Positions 25,457-34,385 of a stretch of 58,904 bases of DNA are shown here, in pieces. The DNA is from Candidatus Daviesbacteria bacterium. GTDB lineage: Bacteria > Patescibacteriota > Microgenomatia > Daviesbacterales > UBA10151. The stretch's first letter is position 1, and each line of letters starts with the position of its first letter. The stretch is from assembly GCA_016183225.1 (NCBI GenBank), contig JACPEZ010000047.1:1-58904 (forward strand). The letters are read 5' to 3'. The position numbers were made by a program, and so were the translations under genes. Below the pieces are notes generated by a model, which saw only the letters and a program-made list of their open reading frames with translations, was not told the origin of the DNA and ran no database searches.

Positions 25457-26062
25457 ATGTCGGAAAAATTCCGTCTTCCGATAGAGAATATGAATAAAGA
25501 TTTCATACTACAACTTTACAGCCGGCAAGAAACAGTTTTTACTGTAGATGAAATTTCATTGCTTTTCCCCAATATCCCGTATAAAAACATACGAGATCGC
25601 TTATATTATTTTTCTAAGGTAGGGAAGATAAAAAGACTTCGCCGGGGAGTATATGCCAAGAATAAATATAATCCCTTGGAAGCTGCTAATAAGCTTTACA
25701 CTCCTTCATACATTAGCCTAGAAACAGTTTTACAAAAAGAGGGGATAGTTTTCCAGTCATATGAAAGTATTTTTACAGTATCATATGTCTCAAGAGAAAT
25801 AATTCTAAATGGGCAGCAGATTATTTATAGGAAGATCAAAGAAGAAGTGTTGGTAAATAGAGCAGGGGTAGAGGAACAGGATGGGTACGAGATTGCCACA
25901 AAAGAGCGAGCTTTTCTAGATGCTGTGTTTTTGTATAAAAACTATCACTTTGATAATCTAACCTCTTTAGACTGGGATAAGATAGCATCGCTTAAAAATA
26001 TTTACCCAACTATTGCGTTTAAAAAAAGGATAGAGGAGTATCAAATCAATGCTCAACATTAA
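25457..26062 (+). CDS. AbiEi-like antitoxin/transcriptional regulator
   Basis: The protein matches the AbiEi antitoxin layout. A winged helix (FTVDEISLLFPNIPYKNIRDRLYYFSKVGKIKRLRRGVYA) is followed by the antitoxin C-terminal domain (PSYISLETVLQKEGIVFQSYE and EIATKERAFLDAVFL). It is paired with an AbiEii nucleotidyltransferase gene overlapping its end by 14 bases. ATG 25457 sits just behind the -10 box and would give a leaderless message; ATG 25490 (MNKDFILQLYSR) is a reasonable alternative start. AbiE pairs act as type IV toxin-antitoxin and phage-abortive systems. Confidence 0.82.
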   Translation: MSEKFRLPIENMNKDFILQLYSRQETVFTVDEISLLFPNIPYKNIRDRLYYFSKVGKIKRLRRGVYAKNKYNPLEAANKLYTPSYISLETVLQKEGIVFQSYESIFTVSYVSREIILNGQQIIYRKIKEEVLVNRAGVEEQDGYEIATKERAFLDAVFLYKNYHFDNLTSLDWDKIASLKNIYPTIAFKKRIEEYQINAQH

Positions 26063-26741
26063 CATACACAAAGTTACGCTAATTAAAATTTTAAAAGAAA
26101 TCTACTCTGATACTGATCTTAGAACTCTTCTTGGATTTAAAGGAGGTACGGCAGCAATGTTATTTTATGGGTTGCCCCGTTTCTCGGTTGACCTGGATTT
26201 TGATTTACTAAATGAGGATAAAAAGAAGCTGGTTTTTGAGAAACTGCAAGATATTTTATCTAAATTCGGCAAATCAGATGAGCCTTTTGAAAAATACCAC
26301 ACATTGTTTTTTCTGCTTAACTACCAAAAAAGAGAAAGAAACTTAAAAGTAGAAGTTTCCAAGCGTGAGTCTACTGCCGCATATGAAATAAAACACTATT
26401 TAGGCATACCAATGATGGTGATGCAAAAGGCAGATATGACAGCAGGGAAGTTAGCGGCGCTTTTGACACGAAAGAGATTTGCTGCCAGAGATATTTTCGA
26501 CCTATGGTTTTTCTTAAAAGAAAACTTTCCAATCAATGAGCAAATTGTCAAAGATAAAACCGGGCTTTCTTTGCAAAAAGCACTTCATAGGGCGGAAGCA
26601 ATAGTAAAAGACCTTAAAGGAACGCAATTGTTATCTGGTTTGGGTGATCTGTTGGATCCAAAGCAAAGAGTTTGGGTAAAACAAAAACTGCAGGAAGAAT
26701 TGTTATTTCTCTTGAGATTTTACATTGCATCAATAAATTAG
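26049..26741 (+). CDS. AbiEii/AbiGii-type nucleotidyltransferase toxin
   Basis: The 230-aa protein has the nucleotidyltransferase-fold signature of AbiEii toxins: FKGGTAAMLFYGLPRFSVDLDFDL, in which GG and the DxD carboxylates bind NTP and metal. The later KLAALLTRKRFAARDIFDLWFFL segment is the conserved K/RD-x-x-D block. It follows its AbiEi-like partner with a 14-base overlap. Family members modify tRNA or other targets with nucleotides and stop growth. A second AbiEii protein occurs at 36078-36752. Confidence 0.87.
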   Translation: MLNINIHKVTLIKILKEIYSDTDLRTLLGFKGGTAAMLFYGLPRFSVDLDFDLLNEDKKKLVFEKLQDILSKFGKSDEPFEKYHTLFFLLNYQKRERNLKVEVSKRESTAAYEIKHYLGIPMMVMQKADMTAGKLAALLTRKRFAARDIFDLWFFLKENFPINEQIVKDKTGLSLQKALHRAEAIVKDLKGTQLLSGLGDLLDPKQRVWVKQKLQEELLFLLRFYIASIN

Positions 26742-26798
26742 CCTCTACTCCGTCAGGATTTTGTAAGTTTTTAATCAAGCGCTTACGCCTCGCTTTAA

Positions 26799-26827
26799 TG
26801 TAGACTTTTTTGGCAGGAGGGTCTACA
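26799..26827 (+). promoter_or_regulatory. Inverted repeat enclosing the ribosome binding site of the 1226-aa gene
   Basis: TGTAGAC (26799-26805) and GTCTACA (26821-26827) form a perfect 7-bp stem. The loop contains the Shine-Dalgarno aggagg (26815-26820), and ATG 26833 follows after 12 bases. The stem could present or mask the ribosome site. Confidence 0.5.
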
Positions 26828-26832
26828 CTAAA

Positions 26833-29800
26833 ATGAGTAAAGAAATTCTTATGGCAGAAACAGCAGTGGTTGAAGCAGAAGCGCCGGTTCAGGTTTCCAA
26901 AGGGGAGACATTCGCACCCGCAGACGCGCCGGATACGGCAGCCGGAGTTGAAAGATTTTTGCAAGAGGCGAGAAACCGGGGTCCCCATGATGATCCTGAC
27001 CCCTCGAATACTCCTCCTCCCGGGAGAGCAGAACAGGGTACCCCTGCAGATGCCGGCGGAGCAGCAGCCGGAGGGGTTGGAGGAAGAGGAGGAGACGGTG
27101 GCGGCAACGGCCCCGAAGGCCCGAGAGGACCAGAGCTGCCGAATAACAGCCTAGAATATGAATCGAATCCGGAAAGAGGCAGACAAATTGCAGAAGAGAT
27201 TGTTAAATGGGAAGCATTGCGGGTTGCGGGGAGAATTAATGAAGTAAATTGGCCTAGGTTAAATCAGCTGTATAGAGAACAAAGAATTCATACAGTTGCG
27301 CAACGAAAAGTTGAATTAAGAGTAAAAATCCTTGAAGATCAACCACCTCCGTCAACCACGCCGGATATTCAAACAGTTAACCCAGATCGTTTCATTGGTT
27401 TTAATTCGCTGGAACAATGGACTAATGAGTATACGGCCGGGACTGTCTCTGATATGCCCAGGTTTATAAGGGAAGTTAATGTTTATTTTGAAGAAGCTAA
27501 AAGAGTAGGCTTGCTAAAAGATTTAGACGCTGTTTTAGCTTCTGCTTATAATAGGGATGTTTTAGGGGGAATACGACAAAATATTACTTCTGTTGATGTA
27601 ATTTCAGGTAATCGTAGGGCAGGTATTGAAGGTATAGACCAGAAGATACAGTCGGCATTAAATTCCTTGATGGATATCTATAGGGATAGGCAATGGAGAG
27701 ACCCGGAGATTACCAGATTAGCCAGGATAGACCCCACCGGTAGATTAGCAGGAGGAGTGTGGGATCTATATGTGCAGTTTGCCATGGGGAGATTTGTGGC
27801 AGCAATTAATAACCGGGATATGGATGGAATAACCCAACGCCCTTATGCTATTGATAATGAATTTCATCTTGAGCAAGGAGGAGATGAGGATGCTCCTCAA
27901 GAAACTTTCTGGCGCACTTCATATGGGCCATACGTTGAATTTTCTGCTCAAACAAAAGAACAATTTATAATAGCAGCAGATACTTGGTTGAGCAGACAAG
28001 AAAAAATTCAGGCTGCGCCAGCTGAACTAATTCAGAAAGCAGATCAGTTTATAGAGAATTTGCAGAATTCTGAAGGTGCCAAAAAACTTCCCGAAGAGGT
28101 TATTGAGACCCTAATATTAGGAATACAAGCCAGGTTGGGAGTTTTTGGTGCTGATCAAGCAAATGAACTTTACGACGCTGCGCGGTACAAACAATTTATG
28201 GATTACATCAATAAAGACGGTAAAGGACCGGCACGCTGGCTGGAATTGTCTAAACTACTTGACGGACAGGTAGCTGCAGATTTGTGGGCGCTTGATAAAG
28301 ATCCAAGGTGGGAAATATTATTCTCTTTGTTTGGCTCCAGAGGCCAATTAGCCAATTCTTCTCAAGCCCAAAGAAACGGCAACAGCCCGCAAGGTTTGTT
28401 CTACCAAGCCCGCGACATATTTATAGAAGAGATGCTAGGTGTAGCAATTAAGGATAAAAGACATATAGACAGTAATCTAACCAGATTTATGCCTGATAAG
28501 GAATTTACGAATATGTATGATGGATTATACAGATATGGAAAGGTACCTCAAGGTCGTTCATCAGGTGATGTTCACATAAGAGCTTATCAAGAGCAGTTAC
28601 AAAATCCTAAACCGGATAAAGAGTTAACCCCAGATGAAAGACGGTCTATCAGATTAGGTAAGATTCAGGTGGAACTTCAGGATATCCGCGAGCAAATTAG
28701 AAACGGCAATCGGGTTTTAAAAGTCGGACAAACAGCCAGAGATGTGATAAAAGATGAATCAGATAGAAAATTTTATCAAAAAGCCTGGGCTGAAGCCAGT
28801 AAAGCTTTTGATATTGCTTTCCAAATATACGGAGCTCTAGGGGAGAAATCCAAAAGAGCTGGAGGGGTTTTCAAAGTTAATCGGGCTGACGCCGCAGGTA
28901 ATGAATACCAAGATTTTGTCCCTATCCATTATGCGGAAAAATTTGTCCAGTTTGCTGAAACTATGACCAAGATGCAATATGCGGATTCTCCTGCCAGAGA
29001 AAGGACCGTCAGGGTTAGGGAGGCTCGTGATAGAGCTATAGCTGAACTTAAAAAGAACGGCTTTGAGGCCAAGTTATACAATGCTGATGGAACTGTCATG
29101 AAGTTAAAAAGGCCAAAAGAAGATCTTAGCAAAGAGGACGAGCTGGCCAGAGATGCGAGGGGTAATGTCATTGTAGAAGAGAAAGCAGTGGATTTTTATA
29201 CAGCTACACATCATCCTTATGGTGATTGGACCTCTCATACCTATTGGAGCTATCAGGAAGAGGATAGGCATATGGTGTTGGCTCCTGAAACCTTTGCCCA
29301 GGCTAGAAAAATTAGAGCCGGGGAAATACGACCGGAAGATGCAGACCCATGGGCTATACAGCTTCTGATTTTAGATCCAACTTTAAAACGGGTCAGAAGA
29401 TTTGATAAAAACTTTGAAGATAGAGAAAGAAAATTAACCATGGCAGCGGTAGAGGATTCATACCAAAGCCACTGGAGAATAGGCAGAGAGCTATATAGAT
29501 CATTTTTCCCCAAATATGGCACTCCTGCTAAAGAAATAAGCATCTATTATGGTCTGCAGGATTATGGCGGGTTTAGAAAAATGATAGAACATAGTAGAGC
29601 CAGAGCAGCAGAAGATCCGGAAAGATTTGCCAGGCGTGGCAGACGGCTTATTCCTGACCTACATATACCGGCAGCAGCTTTGTCTGAAATATGGGGACAG
29701 GGTTCGGTTGGTTCATTAGGAGTGATACGGATGTTAGGGGCTCCAATCTATAGGATGGGTGGGACATTTGCTTTAGATAAATTTGCCGCTCAATCAGAAA

Positions 29801-30513
29801 TTGCTGGTCTGTTATATGATGCTTTATTTATTTCAAAGAAAGATAATGAGGGAATTCTTGTAGAACCATTGTTATTAAAGCTGACAAATGAGTCAGACAA
29901 ATTATCAGCTGTTACTGCAGAAATTCCCGATCTTGGTAAAAAGTGGGATAGTCCTTCAACTCAAAATAAAGTTTGCTATGCTTTAATGGATTCTCTTGGT
30001 AGAGAAAAAAGAGTTTTGCAACTTTTGGTAACAATGGAAAGCCTGATCAGAAATGCTACAGGTGCACAATTTTTGGAAGAGGTAGATGTGTTGACAAATA
30101 ACGGACAACTTAATCCTGCGGTTGCCAGAAGATTTGCAGCATTGCCTGATATTAGCAGAGATGATCTTACCAGGGAGGACTTGGACAAATTTATTACTGA
30201 AGCTGAAGCTATAGAAGAAATGAGTGAAGAGGAATTTAATAATAAATTTAATATAAATGAAATTGATGAAGGCACTATAAGTGCTAATACAGGGTCAGGT
30301 AGACATAGTGCCAAGATTTTCCACAATGCTTTTGGTGAATTACTGATTGATCAAGAGAAAAGAGGAGGTGTCCAATTGTATCCTGGTGAAAAATTCCCGT
30401 ATAGCCGAATTAAGGATAAAATTATAATTGTGAATCCACAAGGAAGAGGTCAACCGGTAGAAACTGCTGATACAATATGGGATTTCATATTTGGAAAATT
30501 TGTGCCAACCTAA
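26833..30513 (+). CDS. Large hypothetical protein of the secretion locus (1226 aa)
   Basis: I do not recognise this protein. Residues 1-100 are low in complexity (Ala/Pro/Gly-rich, many GG runs) and probably disordered. The remainder is charged, mostly helical, and lacks a signal peptide or clear membrane helix, so the product appears cytoplasmic unless secreted by the local machine. No nucleotide-binding or catalytic motif is apparent. A second possible start is ATG 26851. It lies between the VirB4 and VirB6/pilin blocks of the secretion locus and is convergent with the VirB6-like gene with an 11-base gap. Its size and position make it a candidate substrate or structural partner (inference). 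Confidence 0.7.
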   Translation: MSKEILMAETAVVEAEAPVQVSKGETFAPADAPDTAAGVERFLQEARNRGPHDDPDPSNTPPPGRAEQGTPADAGGAAAGGVGGRGGDGGGNGPEGPRGPELPNNSLEYESNPERGRQIAEEIVKWEALRVAGRINEVNWPRLNQLYREQRIHTVAQRKVELRVKILEDQPPPSTTPDIQTVNPDRFIGFNSLEQWTNEYTAGTVSDMPRFIREVNVYFEEAKRVGLLKDLDAVLASAYNRDVLGGIRQNITSVDVISGNRRAGIEGIDQKIQSALNSLMDIYRDRQWRDPEITRLARIDPTGRLAGGVWDLYVQFAMGRFVAAINNRDMDGITQRPYAIDNEFHLEQGGDEDAPQETFWRTSYGPYVEFSAQTKEQFIIAADTWLSRQEKIQAAPAELIQKADQFIENLQNSEGAKKLPEEVIETLILGIQARLGVFGADQANELYDAARYKQFMDYINKDGKGPARWLELSKLLDGQVAADLWALDKDPRWEILFSLFGSRGQLANSSQAQRNGNSPQGLFYQARDIFIEEMLGVAIKDKRHIDSNLTRFMPDKEFTNMYDGLYRYGKVPQGRSSGDVHIRAYQEQLQNPKPDKELTPDERRSIRLGKIQVELQDIREQIRNGNRVLKVGQTARDVIKDESDRKFYQKAWAEASKAFDIAFQIYGALGEKSKRAGGVFKVNRADAAGNEYQDFVPIHYAEKFVQFAETMTKMQYADSPARERTVRVREARDRAIAELKKNGFEAKLYNADGTVMKLKRPKEDLSKEDELARDARGNVIVEEKAVDFYTATHHPYGDWTSHTYWSYQEEDRHMVLAPETFAQARKIRAGEIRPEDADPWAIQLLILDPTLKRVRRFDKNFEDRERKLTMAAVEDSYQSHWRIGRELYRSFFPKYGTPAKEISIYYGLQDYGGFRKMIEHSRARAAEDPERFARRGRRLIPDLHIPAAALSEIWGQGSVGSLGVIRMLGAPIYRMGGTFALDKFAAQSEIAGLLYDALFISKKDNEGILVEPLLLKLTNESDKLSAVTAEIPDLGKKWDSPSTQNKVCYALMDSLGREKRVLQLLVTMESLIRNATGAQFLEEVDVLTNNGQLNPAVARRFAALPDISRDDLTREDLDKFITEAEAIEEMSEEEFNNKFNINEIDEGTISANTGSGRHSAKIFHNAFGELLIDQEKRGGVQLYPGEKFPYSRIKDKIIIVNPQGRGQPVETADTIWDFIFGKFVPT

Positions 30514-30524
30514 AGATTAGCCAA

Positions 30525-32306
30525 TTAAAATCCGAATCGGCCTCTAGTCGTTCTTCTCAATTGTCCACTCTTTGTTCCTGCAGAAAGCATTTCCCCTGGA
30601 GTTCGAGGTTGCCTCCATTGTTTAGTAGTCGGGTCAAAAAATAGACCAGGTTCATCTGTAATACGCCCAACTTGTCCAGCAAGCCCGCTGGTGCCTTGGC
30701 TGATTTGGCCGGCATAGCCGCGGCCGGCTCCGTAACTGCCACCCAGCTCCTGGCCTATCAACTGTCCTGCCACCCCAATCCTCCCTACAGTCCTGGCAAT
30801 AATATCCGGGATGGCCGGTAAGGCCACCAGGGCTCCAAAAGCCAGTAGTAAATTGATAAAACTGAAATCCAAGCCTCCGAATAGAGGGAAAGTTGACTTA
30901 TTTACAATCCTGCCTTCAGCTGCCTGGGCTACCGGAGTCAAATTATTCGGTTCTGCTTGATTTAACTGGGTAATTTGAAAGACTTCTGATTGAGGCGGTT
31001 GGACAAAACCCGGCCCTAGGATATAAGCCACAAAATATAAAACAGCCAAAACTGCCGGAAAGGCCAGAATATTGGCCAGCATGTTTAAAATCCAATTGGT
31101 GGCCAGTCCCTGTCTGCCCGGTAAAGCAGAGGCTAAAAAATGGAAAGGAGCGATAATAGTTAAGAAAATGATGGTCAGGTAATTATTGATCAGACGAAGC
31201 AGTAATCTAAACATGGCATAAATCAAAATGGCCATGGCTGCAAAGGATAGAGCCAAACTGGCTACCTCAATAGGTGCCAGGGCAGTGCCTCCAAATGATA
31301 TAATGCCTGCTACTATCTGACCGGGTCCCCCGAACATACCTCCGAATGGCATGACAATTTGGGAAACCACAAAAGCTGCCAGAGTTGTAAGAACTTTCTG
31401 CGGGTCCAAATCCCATGGACAGAATCTACAGGTATTTGGATCTGCCAAATGATCCCAGATTGAATTCAATGCATCAGCAACACTACTACTACTAATGGCT
31501 TTGGTAAATGGGGTAAAAAGACCTAAAATATTTTGTCCTTGAATTTTATCTACTAAAATTTGGGGTTGAGCATTAGGCCGTTGGGCAATGGAAAAATAAT
31601 AGCCCACAACATTAGTTCCCACAAAGGCCATGTCTGAAATAAGTCCTGCCAAAAAGTAACTAAAGGTAATCATGATTAAACCAATGACCAGGCCGGGCAA
31701 GGCTGCCTGGGCAGTGATGACTGTTTGGGGGTTGATCCTGTTTCTAAACATTACCATCAGGCCAATTACTACAAAAATAATAATCATAAACACATAGGCT
31801 ATATTTCTTGACACCTGCCATAGGGTTAAAATAGGACTTAAGACTTGGGCTCCCGAACCGATTACCTGGGCTTTGGCTTCTTTGACAATCCCCAAACCCT
31901 GCCCTACAGACGCCAGATAATCGCCGGTTCTAACCGGCGGGTTAAGATAAAGAGCTCCGATTATGGAAGTGGTGGCTCCCAAAGCTCCCCCTTGTAAATT
32001 AACCTGGGATAAAACAGGTATACCTTTTTGATAAGTTAAACAGGGCTGGCCGATTACGGATGAACCAACAGACAAGCAGGAGAAAGTATGAAATAAATTA
32101 TGGACCAGCAGGTCAGTATAGACAGGTGAAGTAGGCGGGACATAGGAGGGGACAGGGGTTTGGGCAAAGGCAGGAGTGGGGAATAATGACAAAATTAAAA
32201 TGACAAATAACAAATGAATGACAAAATTAAAATGACAAATAACAATTTTTTTGAAATTTAGACTTGGTTTGATATTTGACATTTGAGCTTTGAGTTTACT
32301 CACCAT
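30525..32306 (-). CDS. VirB6/TrbL-like polytopic membrane protein
   Basis: The 593-aa protein has an N-terminal signal-like helix, then about seven to eight membrane segments (for example VFMIIIFVVIGLMVMF, ALPGLVIGLIMITFSYFLAG, AAMAILIYAMFRLLLRL, TIIFLTIIAPFHFLASALP) and a Gly/Gln-rich tail. This matches the VirB6/TrbL channel component of type IV secretion systems. The ALPG motif recalls other members from CPR genomes. It is the last gene of the pilin-like block. The N-terminal hydrophobic core (IVICHFNFVIHLLFVILILS) is encoded by a tandem heptamer-type repeat at 32185-32245. Confidence 0.85.
   Translation of the reverse strand: MVSKLKAQMSNIKPSLNFKKIVICHFNFVIHLLFVILILSLFPTPAFAQTPVPSYVPPTSPVYTDLLVHNLFHTFSCLSVGSSVIGQPCLTYQKGIPVLSQVNLQGGALGATTSIIGALYLNPPVRTGDYLASVGQGLGIVKEAKAQVIGSGAQVLSPILTLWQVSRNIAYVFMIIIFVVIGLMVMFRNRINPQTVITAQAALPGLVIGLIMITFSYFLAGLISDMAFVGTNVVGYYFSIAQRPNAQPQILVDKIQGQNILGLFTPFTKAISSSSVADALNSIWDHLADPNTCRFCPWDLDPQKVLTTLAAFVVSQIVMPFGGMFGGPGQIVAGIISFGGTALAPIEVASLALSFAAMAILIYAMFRLLLRLINNYLTIIFLTIIAPFHFLASALPGRQGLATNWILNMLANILAFPAVLAVLYFVAYILGPGFVQPPQSEVFQITQLNQAEPNNLTPVAQAAEGRIVNKSTFPLFGGLDFSFINLLLAFGALVALPAIPDIIARTVGRIGVAGQLIGQELGGSYGAGRGYAGQISQGTSGLAGQVGRITDEPGLFFDPTTKQWRQPRTPGEMLSAGTKSGQLRRTTRGRFGF
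32185..32245. repeat. Tandem repeat encoding a signal-peptide core
   Basis: Two identical 29-base copies (32185-32213 and 32217-32245), each built from 7-base units such as aatgaca and aataaca. Read on the minus strand they form the hydrophobic core of the VirB6-like protein's N-terminal helix. Confidence 0.88.
32268..32295. repeat. Heptamer repeat at the start of the VirB6-like gene
   Basis: Four 7-base units sharing tttga (tttgata, tttgaca and two more) just inside the 5' end of the VirB6-like gene; they encode its first residues (KLKAQMSNIK). Confidence 0.85.
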
Positions 32307-32344
32307 ATTTTAACATTAACCCAAACTTTTCAGTTTTGCAACCC

Positions 32345-32358
32345 TTCGACTTCGCTCA
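32345..32358 (-). repeat. 14-base interspersed word (tgagcgaagtcgaa)
   Basis: The reverse complement of this 14-mer lies here between two secretion genes, and the same word lies inside dnaN at 16462-16475. It belongs to a GC-richer family than the heptamers. Confidence 0.7.
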
Positions 32359-32368
32359 GGGCAAATCC

Positions 32369-32686
32369 TTACGGATTTGGTTGGCACCAGGGTAAACTTG
32401 GCCCTCCGCACAAAGCCCGGATATCAAACAAAGTTACTTTTACTCCGGTCACTGCTTCAATCAGTTGCAAAATCAGCCAGGCAATGGCCAAAAAAAGTAT
32501 ACCCAGTAAAGCCCAGGTGACTGTTAAATGGGCAGCCTGGATAGCTTTGGGTTCTCCCCCGGAAGTTAAATACTTAATCCCGGCCCAGGTAAGCACCACC
32601 AAAGAAGCAATAAACCCCAAGCCTACCACAACGGAAATCACCCTGGAGAAAACCTGGTCTATTTCATTTAAGCCGGCCGGAAGCAT
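32369..32686 (-). CDS. VirB2-like two-helix membrane protein (pilin paralogue 1)
   Basis: The 105-aa product has two membrane helices flanking the paralogue motif WAGIKYLTSGGEPKAIQAAHLTVTWALLG, equivalent to WGAxxxITSGGDKExxxxARxRIxxAIIG in its neighbours. Unlike those neighbours it has no signal peptide. ATG 32686 lies four bases after the upstream stop and was preferred over an in-frame start at 32722. It is probably a VirB2/TrbC-type pilus subunit or membrane scaffold. Confidence 0.72.
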   Translation of the reverse strand: MLPAGLNEIDQVFSRVISVVVGLGFIASLVVLTWAGIKYLTSGGEPKAIQAAHLTVTWALLGILFLAIAWLILQLIEAVTGVKVTLFDIRALCGGPSLPWCQPNP

Positions 32687-32690
32687 ATTT

Positions 32691-33098
32691 TTAAGTAGGT
32701 GATGGAGGTCTGGGTACCGCAATCTCCATAATATTTAATCCCGTGAATTGCCCGGCCAGCCGAGCCAGGGCAAAAGCCACTGCCAAAACAGCCAGGCCAA
32801 TCAAAGCATTGATGATTCTGTTCCGCGCCTTTCCCACAGCCTCTTTATCTCCGCCCGAGGTAATCCATTCAAAGGCTCCCCAAATCAGCATGATCAAAAC
32901 TACCAGCAGGGCCACTGCAAAAGCCAGGGTCAGGAAATTGTTGACAAAATCGCCCAAATTGGCAAATCCTACTTCAGGGGTTTTTATGATGATATCCGGG
33001 CTGGGACTTGCAGCTAATGCTTTAACAGGCAAAAGAAGATAGGATATAGCGGATGCTGCCGCAACCAACTTTTTCATAAGTGATTTAATCATATTCAC
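32691..33098 (-). CDS. VirB2-like pilin paralogue 2
   Basis: The 135-aa product has a signal peptide (LVAAASAISYLLLPVKALA) followed by two membrane helices around the motif LIWGAFEWITSGGDKEAVG, then KARNRIINALIGLAVLAVAFAL. This hairpin layout is that of VirB2/TrbC-type pilin precursors. It lies fourth in a run of six related genes, between paralogues 1 and 3. Confidence 0.8.
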   Translation of the reverse strand: MNMIKSLMKKLVAAASAISYLLLPVKALAASPSPDIIIKTPEVGFANLGDFVNNFLTLAFAVALLVVLIMLIWGAFEWITSGGDKEAVGKARNRIINALIGLAVLAVAFALARLAGQFTGLNIMEIAVPRPPSPT

Positions 33099-33120
33099 AA
33101 AATTATTCTCTTGTCAAGCA

Positions 33121-33642
33121 TCATTTTTGGCCTTCAAAAAACTTAAAGCCGGTAAATTGTCCCAGCACCTGGATAATGGCAAAAGCCACGGCAAAAAGAA
33201 TAATGCCCACAATGGCATTGATGATTTTTTTGCGGGCCGCCTCCAGCTTTTCTTTTTCTCCTTCCGAGGTGATCCAGTCCCAGGCCCCCCATAAAATCAT
33301 GAATATGAGTACTATCGCAGCCAGGATGTAAAACAAAGCCACCAAGTTGCTTAAAAATCTGCTGATGCCGGTTGCGCCGGTTTCATCCTGACCGATAAAG
33401 TTTTTTAAAGCATCAGGAGGTTTAATAGTGCCGAAAACATCTTTCTGACAGGTGAACTGGTCGGAATTTATTGGGGGATTGAAATCGGGATTTTTTCTGC
33501 AAGTAAATCCGGTCTCGCAAGGGAAATGTACATCCGGAGGAGGCAGGCAGAACGCGTTTTCTTTCCCGGCAGCCATTACTGGGATAGTGGCGGTTAAAAA
33601 GATTGTTGCCAGTATTGCAGCGATCAAAATCTTTGTAGTCAT
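33121..33642 (-). CDS. VirB2-like pilin paralogue 3 with Cys-rich outer segment
   Basis: The 173-aa product has a signal peptide (ILATIFLTATIPVMA), then an outer segment of about 60 residues with four to five Cys (FCLPPPDVHFPCETGFTC) that could form disulphides. The pilin hairpin follows with MILWGAWDWITSEGEKEKLE and RKKIINAIVGIILFAVAFAI. It overlaps paralogue 4 by four bases. The Cys-bearing insert sets it apart from the other paralogues and could make it a tip or capping subunit (inference). Confidence 0.78.
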   Translation of the reverse strand: MTTKILIAAILATIFLTATIPVMAAGKENAFCLPPPDVHFPCETGFTCRKNPDFNPPINSDQFTCQKDVFGTIKPPDALKNFIGQDETGATGISRFLSNLVALFYILAAIVLIFMILWGAWDWITSEGEKEKLEAARKKIINAIVGIILFAVAFAIIQVLGQFTGFKFFEGQK

Positions 33643-34034
33643 GGTGTTTGAATGATGACCGGCCCTGTTGTGCCAAACAGTCTTGAGAGCAGAAATTGAA
33701 AAACCAGGAAGGCAAACATTAAAATTAAAAATCCGATAATGGCATGAGAGATCATTTGTCTGGCTCCTGCCATTTCCTCTTTATCCCCTCCTGCTTTCAA
33801 ATATCTGAATGCTCCAAACAGAAAATATAATATCACTAATGCGGCGGTAATGGCAAAGGCCGGAGGGACCAGTTTGGATGTGGCCTCGCCCAAAGTTTTG
33901 ATATCCCCAAAGCCAAATTTTTCTCCAATGGGAATGGGGGATTGGGCATGAACGGGAAAAGTAAAAAGTAAAAAGTAAAAAGTAAAAAGTATTAAAACTG
34001 TACCCTGTACCCTGTACCCTGTACCCTTTTTCAA
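33639..34034 (-). CDS. VirB2-like pilin paralogue 4, TTG start
   Basis: The 131-aa product has a signal peptide (LILFTFYFLLFTFPVHA), then a hairpin with LFGAFRYLKAGGDKEEMAG and QMISHAIIGFLILMFAFL. The open frame extends upstream to 34130, but TTG 34034 overlaps the preceding stop (TTGA) and has a perfect ggaggg ribosome site eight bases upstream, so it is the likely start. Both the basic N terminus and the hydrophobic core are built from heptamer repeats (tgtaccc x4, gtaaaaa x4). Confidence 0.78.
   Translation of the reverse strand: MKKGTGYRVQGTVLILFTFYFLLFTFPVHAQSPIPIGEKFGFGDIKTLGEATSKLVPPAFAITAALVILYFLFGAFRYLKAGGDKEEMAGARQMISHAIIGFLILMFAFLVFQFLLSRLFGTTGPVIIQTP
33961..34026. repeat. Two heptamer arrays encoding a complete signal peptide
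   Basis: gtaaaaa in four perfect copies (33961-33988) encodes the hydrophobic core FTFYFLL-FTF of paralogue 4. tgtaccc in four perfect copies (33999-34026) encodes its basic N region (GTGYRVQGT). Both have period 7 but unrelated words. Confidence 0.93.
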
Positions 34035-34354
34035 AATGGTATCCCTCCTCTTCCCGGAGTAAATATCTCTCCGGCATACTTGGCAATAAAATAAGCCATC
34101 AGGGTAACCAGCAGGCCAATGATGGCCCATTTGATTCTGTTTCTGGCTTTGGCCAAGCTTTCTTTGTCTCCGCCGGCAAATATATAGGCCCAGGCTCCCC
34201 AGACAAACCAGAAAAAAGCCAGGAAAACCACCAGATAAAAGATAATGTTTAAAAGCGGGGAAATAATGCTGCCCAGATCCTTGAATTCGGTTTTTAATCC
34301 TGAAGGATTGGGAATGGGTGAAAAACCGGGAATTGTTAGAGCTAATTTATTCAT
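34031..34354 (-). CDS. VirB2-like pilin paralogue 5
   Basis: The 107-aa product begins MNKLALTIPGFSPIPNPSG, without a clear signal peptide, and has two helices around FVWGAWAYIFAGGDKESLA and KARNRIKWAIIGLLVTLMAYFI. ATG 34354 was preferred over an in-frame TTG at 34369 because the extra residues translate a heptamer tract. It is a member of the six-gene VirB2-like run. Confidence 0.78.
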   Translation of the reverse strand: MNKLALTIPGFSPIPNPSGLKTEFKDLGSIISPLLNIIFYLVVFLAFFWFVWGAWAYIFAGGDKESLAKARNRIKWAIIGLLVTLMAYFIAKYAGEIFTPGRGGIPF

Positions 34355-34357
34355 AGT

Positions 34358-34385
34358 GACTAGTCGCAAGAATCGAGAGTCAAGT
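34358..34385. repeat. Heptamer tract beside S23 cassette 2
   Basis: 7-base units gactagt, cgcaaga and relatives lie between paralogue 5 and the S23 gene and run into the S23 stop. The word family matches 424-490 and 43905-43972. Confidence 0.75.

Noticed and set aside
27061..30326. Many minus-strand frames opposite the 1226-aa gene
   Set aside because: They lack ribosome sites and resemble mirror-image frames of a real gene; codon choice supports only the plus strand.
33639..34130. Start at 34130 for pilin paralogue 4
   Set aside because: It would overlap paralogue 5 by about 100 bases, while TTG 34034 has an ideal ribosome site and the right signal-peptide length.
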